Shown: in pieces, positions 44,479 to 52,178 of the stretch | How positions within the stretch are numbered: the first letter of the stretch is position 1 | Layout of the letters: each line of letters begins with the position of its first letter | Notes under the pieces: model-generated | Told to the model about the DNA's origin: nothing | The model's input: only the letters and a program-made list of their open reading frames with translations | The model's database searches: none | Translations under genes and position numbers: made by a program | Source of the DNA: Clostridium disporicum | GTDB lineage: Bacteria > Bacillota > Clostridia > Clostridiales > Clostridiaceae | Direction: 5' to 3' | DNA length: 64,000 bases | NCBI RefSeq assembly: GCF_001405015.1 | Contig: NZ_CYZX01000019.1 | Coordinates: 1-64,000, forward strand

Positions 44479-46698
44479 TTATATTAAAAGCATATCTTTT
44501 ATTTCATCAAATTCTGTTGGTTTACTAAAATAATATCCTTGAATTATGTCACAATTAATATAATTTAAATAATTAAACTGTTCCTTATTTTCTACGCCTT
44601 CTGCTACCACTTTTAAGTTTAAACTATGCGCTAACTCTATTATACTTTTGGCAATCTTATCACTCTTTTTATCTAATCCTATTCCATCAATGAAACTTTT
44701 ATCAATTTTTAAAACATCAATAGGAAGTCTTCTCAAATAATTTAAAGATGAATATCCTGTCCCAAAATCATCAAGAGCTATAGTTATCCCAAGCTCCTTT
44801 AACTTTAAAATAGTATCTATATTCTTAGATACTGATTGCATTATAACACTTTCAGTAATCTCAAATTCTATATACTCTGGTGAGATATCATACTCATTTA
44901 ACTTCTCACTAACAAAATCAATAAAGTTTTCATCTCTCAATTGTATGTCTGATATATTTATTGCAAAATTAAATCTTTCCTTAACTATTAAACTTAATTC
45001 CTTACACTTTTTAAAACTTCTATCAATTATAACTCTTCCAATATCAATAATCATTCCATTACTTTCTGCAATAGGTATAAATTGATTTGGTGGAACTACT
45101 CCTAATTTTTTGTTCTTCCATCTTACTAATATTTCAAATCCATCAACATTATCATTAACTAAAGATACTTTAGGTTGAAAGTTTAAATAAATTTCATCTT
45201 TATCTATTGCTGTTCTTAAAAATTTCTCAATTTCAAATTCTCTATTCATTAAACTTAAAATATTTTCGTGGAAAAACTCATATCTATTCTTTCCATTCTC
45301 CTTCGCTATATACATAGCTATATCTGCATACTTCAATAATGAATCTATAGAATTAGCATTATCAGGATAAATACTTACCCCTATACTAAAAGCACAGTAA
45401 ATATCTTTATTATCGATTTTAAGGGGTTTCTTAAATTCATTTAATACATTGTCTAAAATTGTTTTTACTTTAGATAAATCACTAATGTTTTCTATTATAA
45501 GTATAAACTCATCTCCACCAAATCTAGCTAAAATATTATCTGTTTCCAATACACTATAAAGTTTTTCGCACACACCTTTAAGTGCTAAATCACCTATATA
45601 ATGTCCATATGTATCATTTATAATTTTAAAGTTATCCAAATCTATAAAAACTAAAGCTAATTTATCATTTTCAGTACATCTATCTAAAGCTATCTCTAAT
45701 TCTTTCATAAAATATCTTCTATTAGGTATACCTGTAACATCATCATAATAGCTCATAAAGTGTATTTCAATTTCACTTTGTTTTCTTTGAGTTATATCTG
45801 ATAAAGATCCATAAATATATATCTCACCATTATCTAGCTTTACTTTTTTGCCTTTGCTATTTAACCATATTATATTATTATCTTTAGTCAATATCCTATA
45901 TTCCATCTCATAAAATTCACTTTTCGAATCAAGAATCACCTTATTTACAGCTCTCGAATAATTATCCTTATCCCCAGAATAAATACAATTTAACCATTCA
46001 TTATAAAAAATTATAACTTCTCCATTTTCATCTTCTGCCTTTATGTACTTTTTTATCTTACTATCAAAACTTATTAATCCTTTTTTAAAATTAATACAAA
46101 AAACTATATCTTTGGAACCTTCTATAACCTGTTTATATTTTTCATACTTATCTCTCATTACTATATCTGTAATTCTTTTCTTTGTTATATCAGTTAAAAC
46201 TCCTGTTAAGTAAAAAACTCCACCTTTTAACTTTCCTTTAGCCTTATAAGAAAGATATTTAACATCTCCCTCAATATCCTTAACTCTATATGAAAGCATT
46301 AAATCACTTTTTAATCTATTAATACAAATATTATCTATTTCTTGTTTTACTCTTTCTCTATCTTCTTCGACTATATACTTGTACCACTCTTCTCGATCTA
46401 AATAATTACTATCTAAACTTAATAAAGAAGTCATCATATTAGAAATATATATTTTTTCTGACTTTTCATCCCATTCCCATACAGCTCCATCCATAGCTTC
46501 GATAGCCATAATATATCTCTCTGTATTAATTTTAAGCTCGTTTTCCTTTTGTCTTATTTCACTTTTTCTTCTTTGATTAATATAGATTATAATTGCAATA
46601 GCAAGTATTCCAAATAATTTTAAATAATAAACTTCATTACTAAATAAAATAAATACACTTATAATAAAAACAATAGCTCCATCTAAAATATTTTTCAC
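44479..46698 (-). CDS. PAS-PAS-GGDEF-EAL cyclic di-GMP enzyme
   Basis: 739 residues. One or two N-terminal helices, then two PAS/PAC units (about 60-180 and 185-305, each ending LTGVLTDITKKR or IYGSLSDITQRK). A GGDEF domain has the intact RFGGDEF active site. An EAL domain carries the variant EIL (DGFEILVRWKN), with DDFGTGYSSLNYL, EFEITES and KIDKSFI preserved. Both synthesis and breakdown of c-di-GMP are possible. The GTG start lies only 2 nt after AAGGG; an ATT codon (I4) has better spacing, so the exact start is unsure. Confidence 0.92.
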   Translation of the reverse strand: MKNILDGAIVFIISVFILFSNEVYYLKLFGILAIAIIIYINQRRKSEIRQKENELKINTERYIMAIEAMDGAVWEWDEKSEKIYISNMMTSLLSLDSNYLDREEWYKYIVEEDRERVKQEIDNICINRLKSDLMLSYRVKDIEGDVKYLSYKAKGKLKGGVFYLTGVLTDITKKRITDIVMRDKYEKYKQVIEGSKDIVFCINFKKGLISFDSKIKKYIKAEDENGEVIIFYNEWLNCIYSGDKDNYSRAVNKVILDSKSEFYEMEYRILTKDNNIIWLNSKGKKVKLDNGEIYIYGSLSDITQRKQSEIEIHFMSYYDDVTGIPNRRYFMKELEIALDRCTENDKLALVFIDLDNFKIINDTYGHYIGDLALKGVCEKLYSVLETDNILARFGGDEFILIIENISDLSKVKTILDNVLNEFKKPLKIDNKDIYCAFSIGVSIYPDNANSIDSLLKYADIAMYIAKENGKNRYEFFHENILSLMNREFEIEKFLRTAIDKDEIYLNFQPKVSLVNDNVDGFEILVRWKNKKLGVVPPNQFIPIAESNGMIIDIGRVIIDRSFKKCKELSLIVKERFNFAINISDIQLRDENFIDFVSEKLNEYDISPEYIEFEITESVIMQSVSKNIDTILKLKELGITIALDDFGTGYSSLNYLRRLPIDVLKIDKSFIDGIGLDKKSDKIAKSIIELAHSLNLKVVAEGVENKEQFNYLNYINCDIIQGYYFSKPTEFDEIKDMLLI

Positions 46699-46804
46699 CC
46701 CTTAAAATCTATATTTTTTATCCATATTTTTTAATATTTTACAAATTAATTGTACCATATTTATAGATAATAAGACAAATAATATCAATGATATACTAAA
46801 AAAC

Positions 46805-46836
46805 AAAAAAGCGAAGAACAAACTCTTCGCTTTTTT
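46805..46836 (-). terminator. Intrinsic terminator of the uracil permease gene
   Basis: A 13-bp perfect stem (46805-46817 with 46824-46836) with a 6-nt loop and T-runs in the arm. Confidence 0.9.
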
Positions 46837-46854
46837 ATCTATTATATATATCAT

Positions 46855-48138
46855 TTATTCAAATCTAGAAACTATAACATTTAGTAGTACACCTACTATA
46901 CTTGCTAAACTTAATCCTGATATGCTCACTGCTTCTGTTATTTGTATTCCTATAGCTTTACCAAATATATTTCCTGAAAGTCCTATTAAAAGAATAGTTC
47001 CCATTATAATTAAATTTACTATGTTTAATTTAACTTTTTCTCTCTTTATAGTTTGTACCCCAACTATAGCTATCATTGAGAATAACATTAAACTAATTCC
47101 ACCCATTACTGAGCTTGGTATAGTTCTTATAGCTGCACCAACTTTATCAACAAAACTTAATATTATTGCGAATACTGCTGCTAATCTTAATATTGCTGGG
47201 TTATAATTTTTAGTTATAGCTAATACACCTGTATTTTCACCATAAGTTGTATTTGCAGGTCCCCCAACAAATGATGCTGCTAAAGTAGCTAATCCATCAC
47301 CTAATAATGTTCTATTTAATCCTGGATCTTCAACAAAGTTCTTTCCTACAACTTCTCCATTTGTAGTTATATCTCCAACGTGCTCCATTACTACTGCTAA
47401 TACTACTGGTACTACTATTAATATTGCTGCCATATCAAACTTTGGTAATGTGAAGTTTGGTACTGCTATAATGCTAGCATTTTGAATCGCTGCTACATCT
47501 ACAAGATTTAATACTAAACTTATGCAATATCCAACAGCTACACCTATTAAAATTGCTACCTGTTTTAAGAATCCTTTTCCAAATGTCTTTATTATTAATG
47601 TTACTGCTAAAGTTACTATTGCTACCATTACTGTTGTTACAGCACCTGCTTGTCCAGCAGCTAAGCTATTAACACCTGCCATATCTAAAGCTGTTGGTAT
47701 TAAATTTAATCCAATAACCATAATCATTGGTCCTACAACTCTAGCTGGTAAAACTTTTCTTATTTTATCTAATCCCACTTTTTTTATTAAGAATGAAAGT
47801 GCTATATATATTAATCCTACTATAACCATTCCACCTTGTGCATATCTTAAATCTCCATTAAATTGTGCTCCTACAGCAACGATTACTGGTATAAATGCAA
47901 ATGATGAACCAAGAAATACTGGAACCTTTCCTTTAGTACATGCATGGAATATAAGTGTTCCTATACCTGCTGAGAATAGTGCTACTGATGGATCTAATCC
48001 TGTTAAAATTGGTACTAAAACAGTTGCACCAAACATCGCTATAAGATGTTGAATTGCTAAAACCCCATTCATTAATCCTTCTGTTACTTTTCTTACACTA
48101 CTTTTTTCTGTTGTTAATTTTTCAGTTATTTGTGCCAT
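46855..48138 (-). CDS. uraA: Uracil permease (NCS2 family)
   Basis: 427 residues with 12-14 helices and UraA signatures: IQHLIAMFGATVLVPILTGLDPSVALFSAGIGT, VMEHVGDITTNGEVVGKNF and GGPANTTYGENTGVLAITKNY. These distinguish uracil from xanthine permeases. It imports uracil with protons. The leader has two PyrR-binding motifs and an attenuator, which independently supports a pyrimidine substrate. AAGGAGG lies before the ATG and can be sequestered by an upstream CTCCTT. Monocistronic with its own terminator. Confidence 0.95.
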   Translation of the reverse strand: MAQITEKLTTEKSSVRKVTEGLMNGVLAIQHLIAMFGATVLVPILTGLDPSVALFSAGIGTLIFHACTKGKVPVFLGSSFAFIPVIVAVGAQFNGDLRYAQGGMVIVGLIYIALSFLIKKVGLDKIRKVLPARVVGPMIMVIGLNLIPTALDMAGVNSLAAGQAGAVTTVMVAIVTLAVTLIIKTFGKGFLKQVAILIGVAVGYCISLVLNLVDVAAIQNASIIAVPNFTLPKFDMAAILIVVPVVLAVVMEHVGDITTNGEVVGKNFVEDPGLNRTLLGDGLATLAASFVGGPANTTYGENTGVLAITKNYNPAILRLAAVFAIILSFVDKVGAAIRTIPSSVMGGISLMLFSMIAIVGVQTIKREKVKLNIVNLIIMGTILLIGLSGNIFGKAIGIQITEAVSISGLSLASIVGVLLNVIVSRFE

Positions 48139-48146
48139 AATCGCAC

Positions 48147-48312
48147 CCTCCTTACATTTTTTAAGGAGAAATTAAACTTTCTCCCTTTTCAGCCTCTCTG
48201 GACTGCTTTTAAAGGCAATATAAAAAGCTCCTTACCATCGGTAAGAAGCTATAATAATCCCGTAAAATTATATGCTCACTTTTATTTCTTACCGATCTCT
48301 CTGGATCAATTT
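48147..48312 (-). promoter_or_regulatory. PyrR-responsive leader with two binding loops
   Basis: Minus strand, 5' to 3': PyrR loop 1, GATCCAGAGAGATC (48294-48307). It overlaps GGTAAGAA, which can pair with TTCTTACC as antiterminator. Next is a terminator (48221-48250). Then PyrR loop 2, AGTCCAGAGAGGCT (48191-48205). A TTTCTCCTT can pair either with the upstream GGAGAAA or with the AAGGAGG ribosome binding site (48147-48153). The CCAGAGAGG core matches the known PyrR recognition loop. UMP-bound PyrR would favour termination at loop 1; loop 2 may act on translation. Confidence 0.85.
48221..48250 (-). terminator. PyrR attenuator terminator
   Basis: An 11-bp stem with one U-G (48240-48250 with 48226-48236), 3-nt loop, followed by TTTTTA on the minus strand. 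It competes with the antiterminator described for the PyrR leader. Confidence 0.85.
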
Positions 48313-48443
48313 AAAGACTATTTTCTTACTCATTATATTAAACGTACATTATTTTTGCAACATTTTTTTATTTGTATTTTAATTTTATTTTTTTAATAGT
48401 ACATACTAAGCTTATAATTATTTTGAAAGGAGCTATAAATAAT

Positions 48444-49163
48444 ATGAAAAATTCTTATTTTTACAAATATCTTACCATTTTATTTATCTCTATATTATTG
48501 CTTAGCATTCCTAGTTCTGTTTTTTGTGATGATGAACCTAGAGAGGCAAAGGAAAAAGAGATATACCTTACCTTTGATGATGGTCCTAGTGGAAAAGTTA
48601 CTACCGAGGTTTTAGACATACTTAAAGCAGAAGGCGTACCTGCTACTTTCTTTATTATAGGTAATCAAATAGATAATCAAGAAGATCTTATCCTAAGAAT
48701 GAGAGATGAAGGACATAGCATCGGATTACATAGCTATACCCATGAAAGAAATAACCTATATTCAAGTAACGATGGATTTATAAACGAAATGCTAAAAGTG
48801 CAAAAAAGATTATATGATGTAACTGGTGAAACTTATACTATCTTGAGGTTTCCATTTGGATCTACAAATAATACTTATAAGCTAACATCATCAATGGTTG
48901 ATCTTGTTCATAATCATGGCTTTAAAATCTATGATTGGACTCAAGATACATTAGATGGCGCTAATCCAAAATCATCACCAGACTCAATATACTCTCATGC
49001 AATATCAGATAAAGATTCAATAATTTTATTAATGCATTGTGCAAATGTTAATAAAACATCACCACAAGCATTACCTCAAATAATCAAATATTATAAAGAT
49101 AAAGGATATACTTTTAAAAAGATAACAGAAGAAACACCAGAACTTTATAGACTAAAGAAATAA
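48444..49163 (+). CDS. Secreted polysaccharide deacetylase (NodB domain)
   Basis: 239 residues from the ATG after AAAGGAG; a longer frame upstream lacks a site. A signal peptide ends around VFCDD. The NodB motifs are present: YLTFDDGPSG (motif 1, metal Asp), HSIGLHSYTHERN (motif 2), LRFPFGSTNN (motif 3), DWTQDT (motif 4) and ILLMHC (motif 5). It probably deacetylates peptidoglycan GlcNAc or MurNAc at the surface. The stop codon TAA is the first triplet of fishbone element B. Confidence 0.92.
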   Translation: MKNSYFYKYLTILFISILLLSIPSSVFCDDEPREAKEKEIYLTFDDGPSGKVTTEVLDILKAEGVPATFFIIGNQIDNQEDLILRMRDEGHSIGLHSYTHERNNLYSSNDGFINEMLKVQKRLYDVTGETYTILRFPFGSTNNTYKLTSSMVDLVHNHGFKIYDWTQDTLDGANPKSSPDSIYSHAISDKDSIILLMHCANVNKTSPQALPQIIKYYKDKGYTFKKITEETPELYRLKK

Positions 49164-49370
49164 AGTGCGTACTAAGTGCGTAGTCCAAAAGTCGACTGCG
49201 TCGAGTCCAAAAGTGCCTATGGCAGTCCAAATGATTTACTTTGTAAACGTCCAAAAGCTTTTTTAACTCTAAGTTATTACTCTTGGTTATTGTAAATCTT
49301 TTGGCCGTCACAAAGTGACCTTTTGGACTTTGACGAAGTCAAACTTTTGCCCAAAGTGCTTCGCACTTTA
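49161..49370 (+). repeat. Branched multi-hairpin (fishbone) element, copy B
   Basis: 210 bp starting on the deacetylase stop codon (TAAAGTGCG) and ending GCACTTTA, 39 bp before the end of a convergent gene. Mini-hairpins include TGCGTAC-taa-GTGCGTA (with two G-U pairs), TCGAC-tgc-GTCGA, TGCC-tat-GGCA, TTTAC-ttt-GTAAA, TAACT-cta-AGTTA, GTCAC-aaa-GTGAC, TTTGAC-gaa-GTCAAA and AAAGTGC-ttc-GCACTTT. Linkers are GTCCAAAAG on the left and CTTTTGGAC or CTTTTGGCC on the right, so the arms pair. The last two hairpins and the end match copy A almost base for base; the linkers do not, yet they still pair. Confidence 0.85.
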
Positions 49371-49409
49371 TTTCAATTATGAATTTATCTTCTTTATACC
49401 ATCTTGTTA

Positions 49410-50774
49410 CTACGCAACTTCCATCCTTCTTTGCTTGATAGGCTTAAGAACCATAAATATAAATAATGTAACTAATATTACACCTTTAAAGATACTAGTT
49501 AAACTTATAGCCCACCAAACTCCATTTATTCCAAGTAGACTTGCTTGTGATAAATATATCGCTAGTGGTATTCTTAGCCCTGTGAAAACTATCCCGATTA
49601 CTGAAGGAGGTATTGTCTTCCCAACTCCAAAGAATGCTCCTGCTGTAGTTATTTCTATACACATAAACAATTGTGAATATCCTAATATTTTCAGGTAGTC
49701 AGCACCTTGTATTATTGCATCTTGCTCTTGAATAAATATAGAGAATATTTGTTTTCCAAATACTATTAGAAGAAAAGAAGTCAATACTCCAAGTGCTAAT
49801 GATAATATTAATGTATACTTATATCCATCTTCAACTCTCTTATACTTTTGAGCTCCATAATTTTGACCTGTAAAAGCTGTTAATGCAGATGCAAATCCTC
49901 CTGCTGTCATCCAAGAAATAGATTCAATTTGAGATCCAACCTTTTGAACAGCTATCGGTACTGGTCCCCATGTTGCAACTATTCTTCCTATTAACATCCC
50001 AAAGAATGAAAATAAACAATTTTGTAATGCATTAGGAGTTCCCCATTTAGTTATTTCTTTAATACATCTAAAGTCTAAATACTTCTTGTCCCAAACCTTT
50101 AACTTATATCCTTCTTTTATAAATACATATATAAATATTGCTGTTACTATAAACTGTGCAAATACAGTTGCAACAGCTGCTCCTACTACTCCTAAAGGCT
50201 TTATAGGACCAAGTCCAAATATTAGTATTGGATCTAAAATTATATTTATAACTAATCCTATGGTATTTGCTATAAACGGTGTTTTACTATTCCCTTCTGC
50301 AGTAATTATTCCAGTAAATTGTGGATTTAAAAAAGAGAATATCATTCCTACACTTATTATTATTAGATAGTTGATAGCCATAGATATTATGTCAGGATCA
50401 TTTAGATTAAAAAATCCTATCAATCCATTTCTAAAAATTAAAAGTATTAAAGTATATATAATTGCAATAATAATAGCCATTGTCAAACTATTATAAACAT
50501 ACTTTTCTCTTAAGGTATTATCTTTCTTTCCAACAGCTTGTGATACACCTACCTCTGCTCCTGTTCTAGTTACTAAAACTAAAGAACTACCAAACCAAGT
50601 GAAAAAACCTGCAGTTCCAATAGCAGCAACTGCTGCACTTCCAACTCTACCTATCCAAATCATATCTACCATACTATAAGCCATTTGAATAAATGACGTT
50701 CCTAGTATTGGTAAAGATAATGTAAATAAAGTTCTGAATATATTTCCAGAGACTAAATCTATTTTTTTCTTCAT
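49410..50774 (-). CDS. MATE-family efflux transporter
   Basis: 454 residues with 12 helices. MATE landmarks are LPILGTSFIQMAYSMVDMIWIGRVGSAAVAAIGTAGF, the second-half repeat TKWGTPNALQNCLFSFFGMLIGRIVATWGPVPIAVQKVG, and AFTGQNYGAQKYKRVEDGY. These pumps export cationic drugs or metabolites in exchange for Na+ or H+; the substrate is unknown. It is convergent with the deacetylase gene, with fishbone element B between. The ribosome binding site GGGAGAAG precedes the ATG. Confidence 0.92.
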   Translation of the reverse strand: MKKKIDLVSGNIFRTLFTLSLPILGTSFIQMAYSMVDMIWIGRVGSAAVAAIGTAGFFTWFGSSLVLVTRTGAEVGVSQAVGKKDNTLREKYVYNSLTMAIIIAIIYTLILLIFRNGLIGFFNLNDPDIISMAINYLIIISVGMIFSFLNPQFTGIITAEGNSKTPFIANTIGLVINIILDPILIFGLGPIKPLGVVGAAVATVFAQFIVTAIFIYVFIKEGYKLKVWDKKYLDFRCIKEITKWGTPNALQNCLFSFFGMLIGRIVATWGPVPIAVQKVGSQIESISWMTAGGFASALTAFTGQNYGAQKYKRVEDGYKYTLILSLALGVLTSFLLIVFGKQIFSIFIQEQDAIIQGADYLKILGYSQLFMCIEITTAGAFFGVGKTIPPSVIGIVFTGLRIPLAIYLSQASLLGINGVWWAISLTSIFKGVILVTLFIFMVLKPIKQRRMEVA

Positions 50775-50806
50775 CTTCTCCCACCTCTTAACTTAATACA
50801 AAAAAT

Positions 50807-50829
50807 AAAAAGACGAAAATCGTCTTTTT
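50807..50829 (-). terminator. Intrinsic terminator of the 36-residue membrane protein gene
   Basis: A 10-bp perfect stem (50807-50816 with 50820-50829) with a 3-nt loop and T-run on the minus strand. Confidence 0.8.
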
Positions 50830-50870
50830 TATTTAATCACATTGCCAAATAATAAACTAATTTAAATTAA

Positions 50871-50981
50871 TTAATTTTCATTTTGCTTTTCTTTTTGCTT
50901 TTTATCATTAACTAAACTAGCAACTAATGCAGCACTTGCAGCTAGTAATATTGCTATTTTTCCTGTTTTTTTAATTCCCAT
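50871..50981 (-). CDS. 36-residue single-helix membrane protein
   Basis: A small frame MGIKKTGKIAILLAASAALV... with one hydrophobic segment of about 16 residues between a basic start and a Lys/Glu/Gln-rich tail (NDKKQKEKQNEN). AAAGGATTGAG precedes the ATG and a clean terminator follows 42 bp after the stop, so it is a discrete transcription unit. No known family; the layout is like small regulatory or stress-related membrane proteins. Confidence 0.65.
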   Translation of the reverse strand: MGIKKTGKIAILLAASAALVASLVNDKKQKEKQNEN

Positions 50982-51093
50982 ATCTAAATCTCAATCCTTT
51001 CAATTGATATTTTAAAATATAATATATTTCATTATACATTAAGGATAATTTAAAATCTATTAAAGTTTATTTAAATTACTACTATTTTTACCT

Positions 51094-51282
51094 CTACTTA
51101 AATTGATTTATACCACTTTGATAAAAATAACCTGATTTATTTAATTTATCTTCCAATTCACTTTTATCAATATTCATATCATCACAAAACATATCTAAAG
51201 ATGAGTAAAAATCTCTAAGCTTTAGATTTAATATACTAACCAACATATGTGGATCCATATTTAAAATAGTTTCTCTATCCAT
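51094..51282 (-). CDS. DUF4250 family protein
   Basis: 62 residues from the ATG after GAGAGG; a longer frame would overlap the phosphoesterase gene. The sequence MDRETILNMDPHMLVSI through LNLKLRDFYSSLDMFCDDMNID matches the DUF4250 pattern of short proteins common in Firmicutes and Bacteroidetes. Function not known. It lies 13 bp after the phosphoesterase stop, so the two are cotranscribed. Confidence 0.82.
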   Translation of the reverse strand: MDRETILNMDPHMLVSILNLKLRDFYSSLDMFCDDMNIDKSELEDKLNKSGYFYQSGINQFK

Positions 51283-51295
51283 CTCTACCTCTCCC

Positions 51296-51868
51296 CTATA
51301 TCTTATAAAGTTTACATGTAAAATCATCATTATCTATTTCAATTATAGCAAAATTAACCTTTCCTTCAATAGCTAATCCTAAAGAACCTGGATTTAATAT
51401 TTTTTTACCATAAAAGTTCTCTATAAATAGCTGTATATGAGTATGTCCAAAACATACTAGGTCCATTCCATCTGGATAATCATCCATAAACTCATTGAAT
51501 GTTCCACCATTATACATTAAAGGCGCACACTTATTTGAAGTTGGTCTGCTATGTACCATAAGAATTTTTTTACCTTCAATCTCAACAACTCGCTCACCTG
51601 GTTGAGTCTTTATCCATTCGATATATTTTTTATCTATTTCTGTTGCACTTTTTTCTATCTCCAAACAGTATGCTTCATCATGATTTCCTGTTATACTTTC
51701 AAATCTTGAATCATTCATTATATAATCCATTATTTTATCTGGATCTTTTCCTCTAACAAAATCACCTAAATTTAAAACTTTCTTTATCCCTTCAGCATTT
51801 ATTACTTCTAAAAATCTATTAAAAGCTTCAATATTTCCATGAATATCGGAGCAAATAGCTATCTTCAT
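51296..51868 (-). CDS. YfcE/MJ0936-type metallophosphoesterase
   Basis: 190 residues with the calcineurin-like metal motifs in order: CSDIHGN, NLGDFVRG, ITGNHDE, MVHSRP, CFGHTHIQ, and LNPGSLGL. It is likely a cyclic or simple phosphodiesterase with two metal ions; the physiological substrate of this branch is unsettled. AAGGGTGA precedes the ATG. It is cotranscribed with the DUF4250 gene. Confidence 0.9.
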   Translation of the reverse strand: MKIAICSDIHGNIEAFNRFLEVINAEGIKKVLNLGDFVRGKDPDKIMDYIMNDSRFESITGNHDEAYCLEIEKSATEIDKKYIEWIKTQPGERVVEIEGKKILMVHSRPTSNKCAPLMYNGGTFNEFMDDYPDGMDLVCFGHTHIQLFIENFYGKKILNPGSLGLAIEGKVNFAIIEIDNDDFTCKLYKI

Positions 51869-51910
51869 AACATCACCCTTTTTATATCAACTCACTATAT
51901 ATTATACAAA

Positions 51911-51942
51911 TTAAGCTAAAGTATATCTATACTTTAGCTTAA
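51911..51942. terminator. Long perfect hairpin between small genes
   Basis: A 15-bp perfect inverted repeat (51911-51925 with 51928-51942), with only 2 nt in the centre. It follows the 36-residue Trp/Pro protein gene on the minus strand. T-runs are weak, so it is a probable terminator. Confidence 0.65.
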
Positions 51943-51952
51943 TTTATAATTA

Positions 51953-52063
51953 TTAATCATGTTTTTTTTGATTACTTATTGCTGGAACTGGTGGCACACC
52001 ATTTTTCTTTGGCGCTTGAAAATTATCATTTTCCCAAGTTGCTCTTTGACCTTTCTTTGCCAT
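51953..52063 (-). CDS. 36-residue soluble protein of unknown function
   Basis: The frame begins MAKKGQRATWENDNFQ and continues with a Pro-rich part (KKNGVPPVPAISN) and a basic tail. A strong GTAGGAGGTGA site lies 5-6 nt upstream. It is basic, unlikely to have a hydrophobic core, and could be a nucleic-acid-binding or spore-associated small protein (guess only). It is followed by a strong hairpin and is separate from the permease gene upstream. Confidence 0.65.
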   Translation of the reverse strand: MAKKGQRATWENDNFQAPKKNGVPPVPAISNQKKHD

Positions 52064-52140
52064 AGAATCACCTCCTACTTCATTCTTAGTATGAGGATAA
52101 TTCAAATAAATTATTATGCCATAATTTACTTACCTGAAAA

Positions 52141-52165
52141 TTAACAATTATAATTTAATTGTTAA
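52141..52165 (-). terminator. AT-only hairpin after purine permease gene
   Basis: A 10-bp perfect stem (52141-52150 with 52156-52165), mostly A-T, followed by TTTTCA on the minus strand. It is a weak terminator candidate, since GC pairs are few. Confidence 0.45.
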
Positions 52166-52178
52166 TTATAATAAATGT

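Noticed and set aside
47522..48052. 176-residue + strand frame over the uracil permease gene
   Set aside because: Antisense shadow of the membrane protein; the Thr/Pro/Ile-rich composition is typical of reversed hydrophobic codons.
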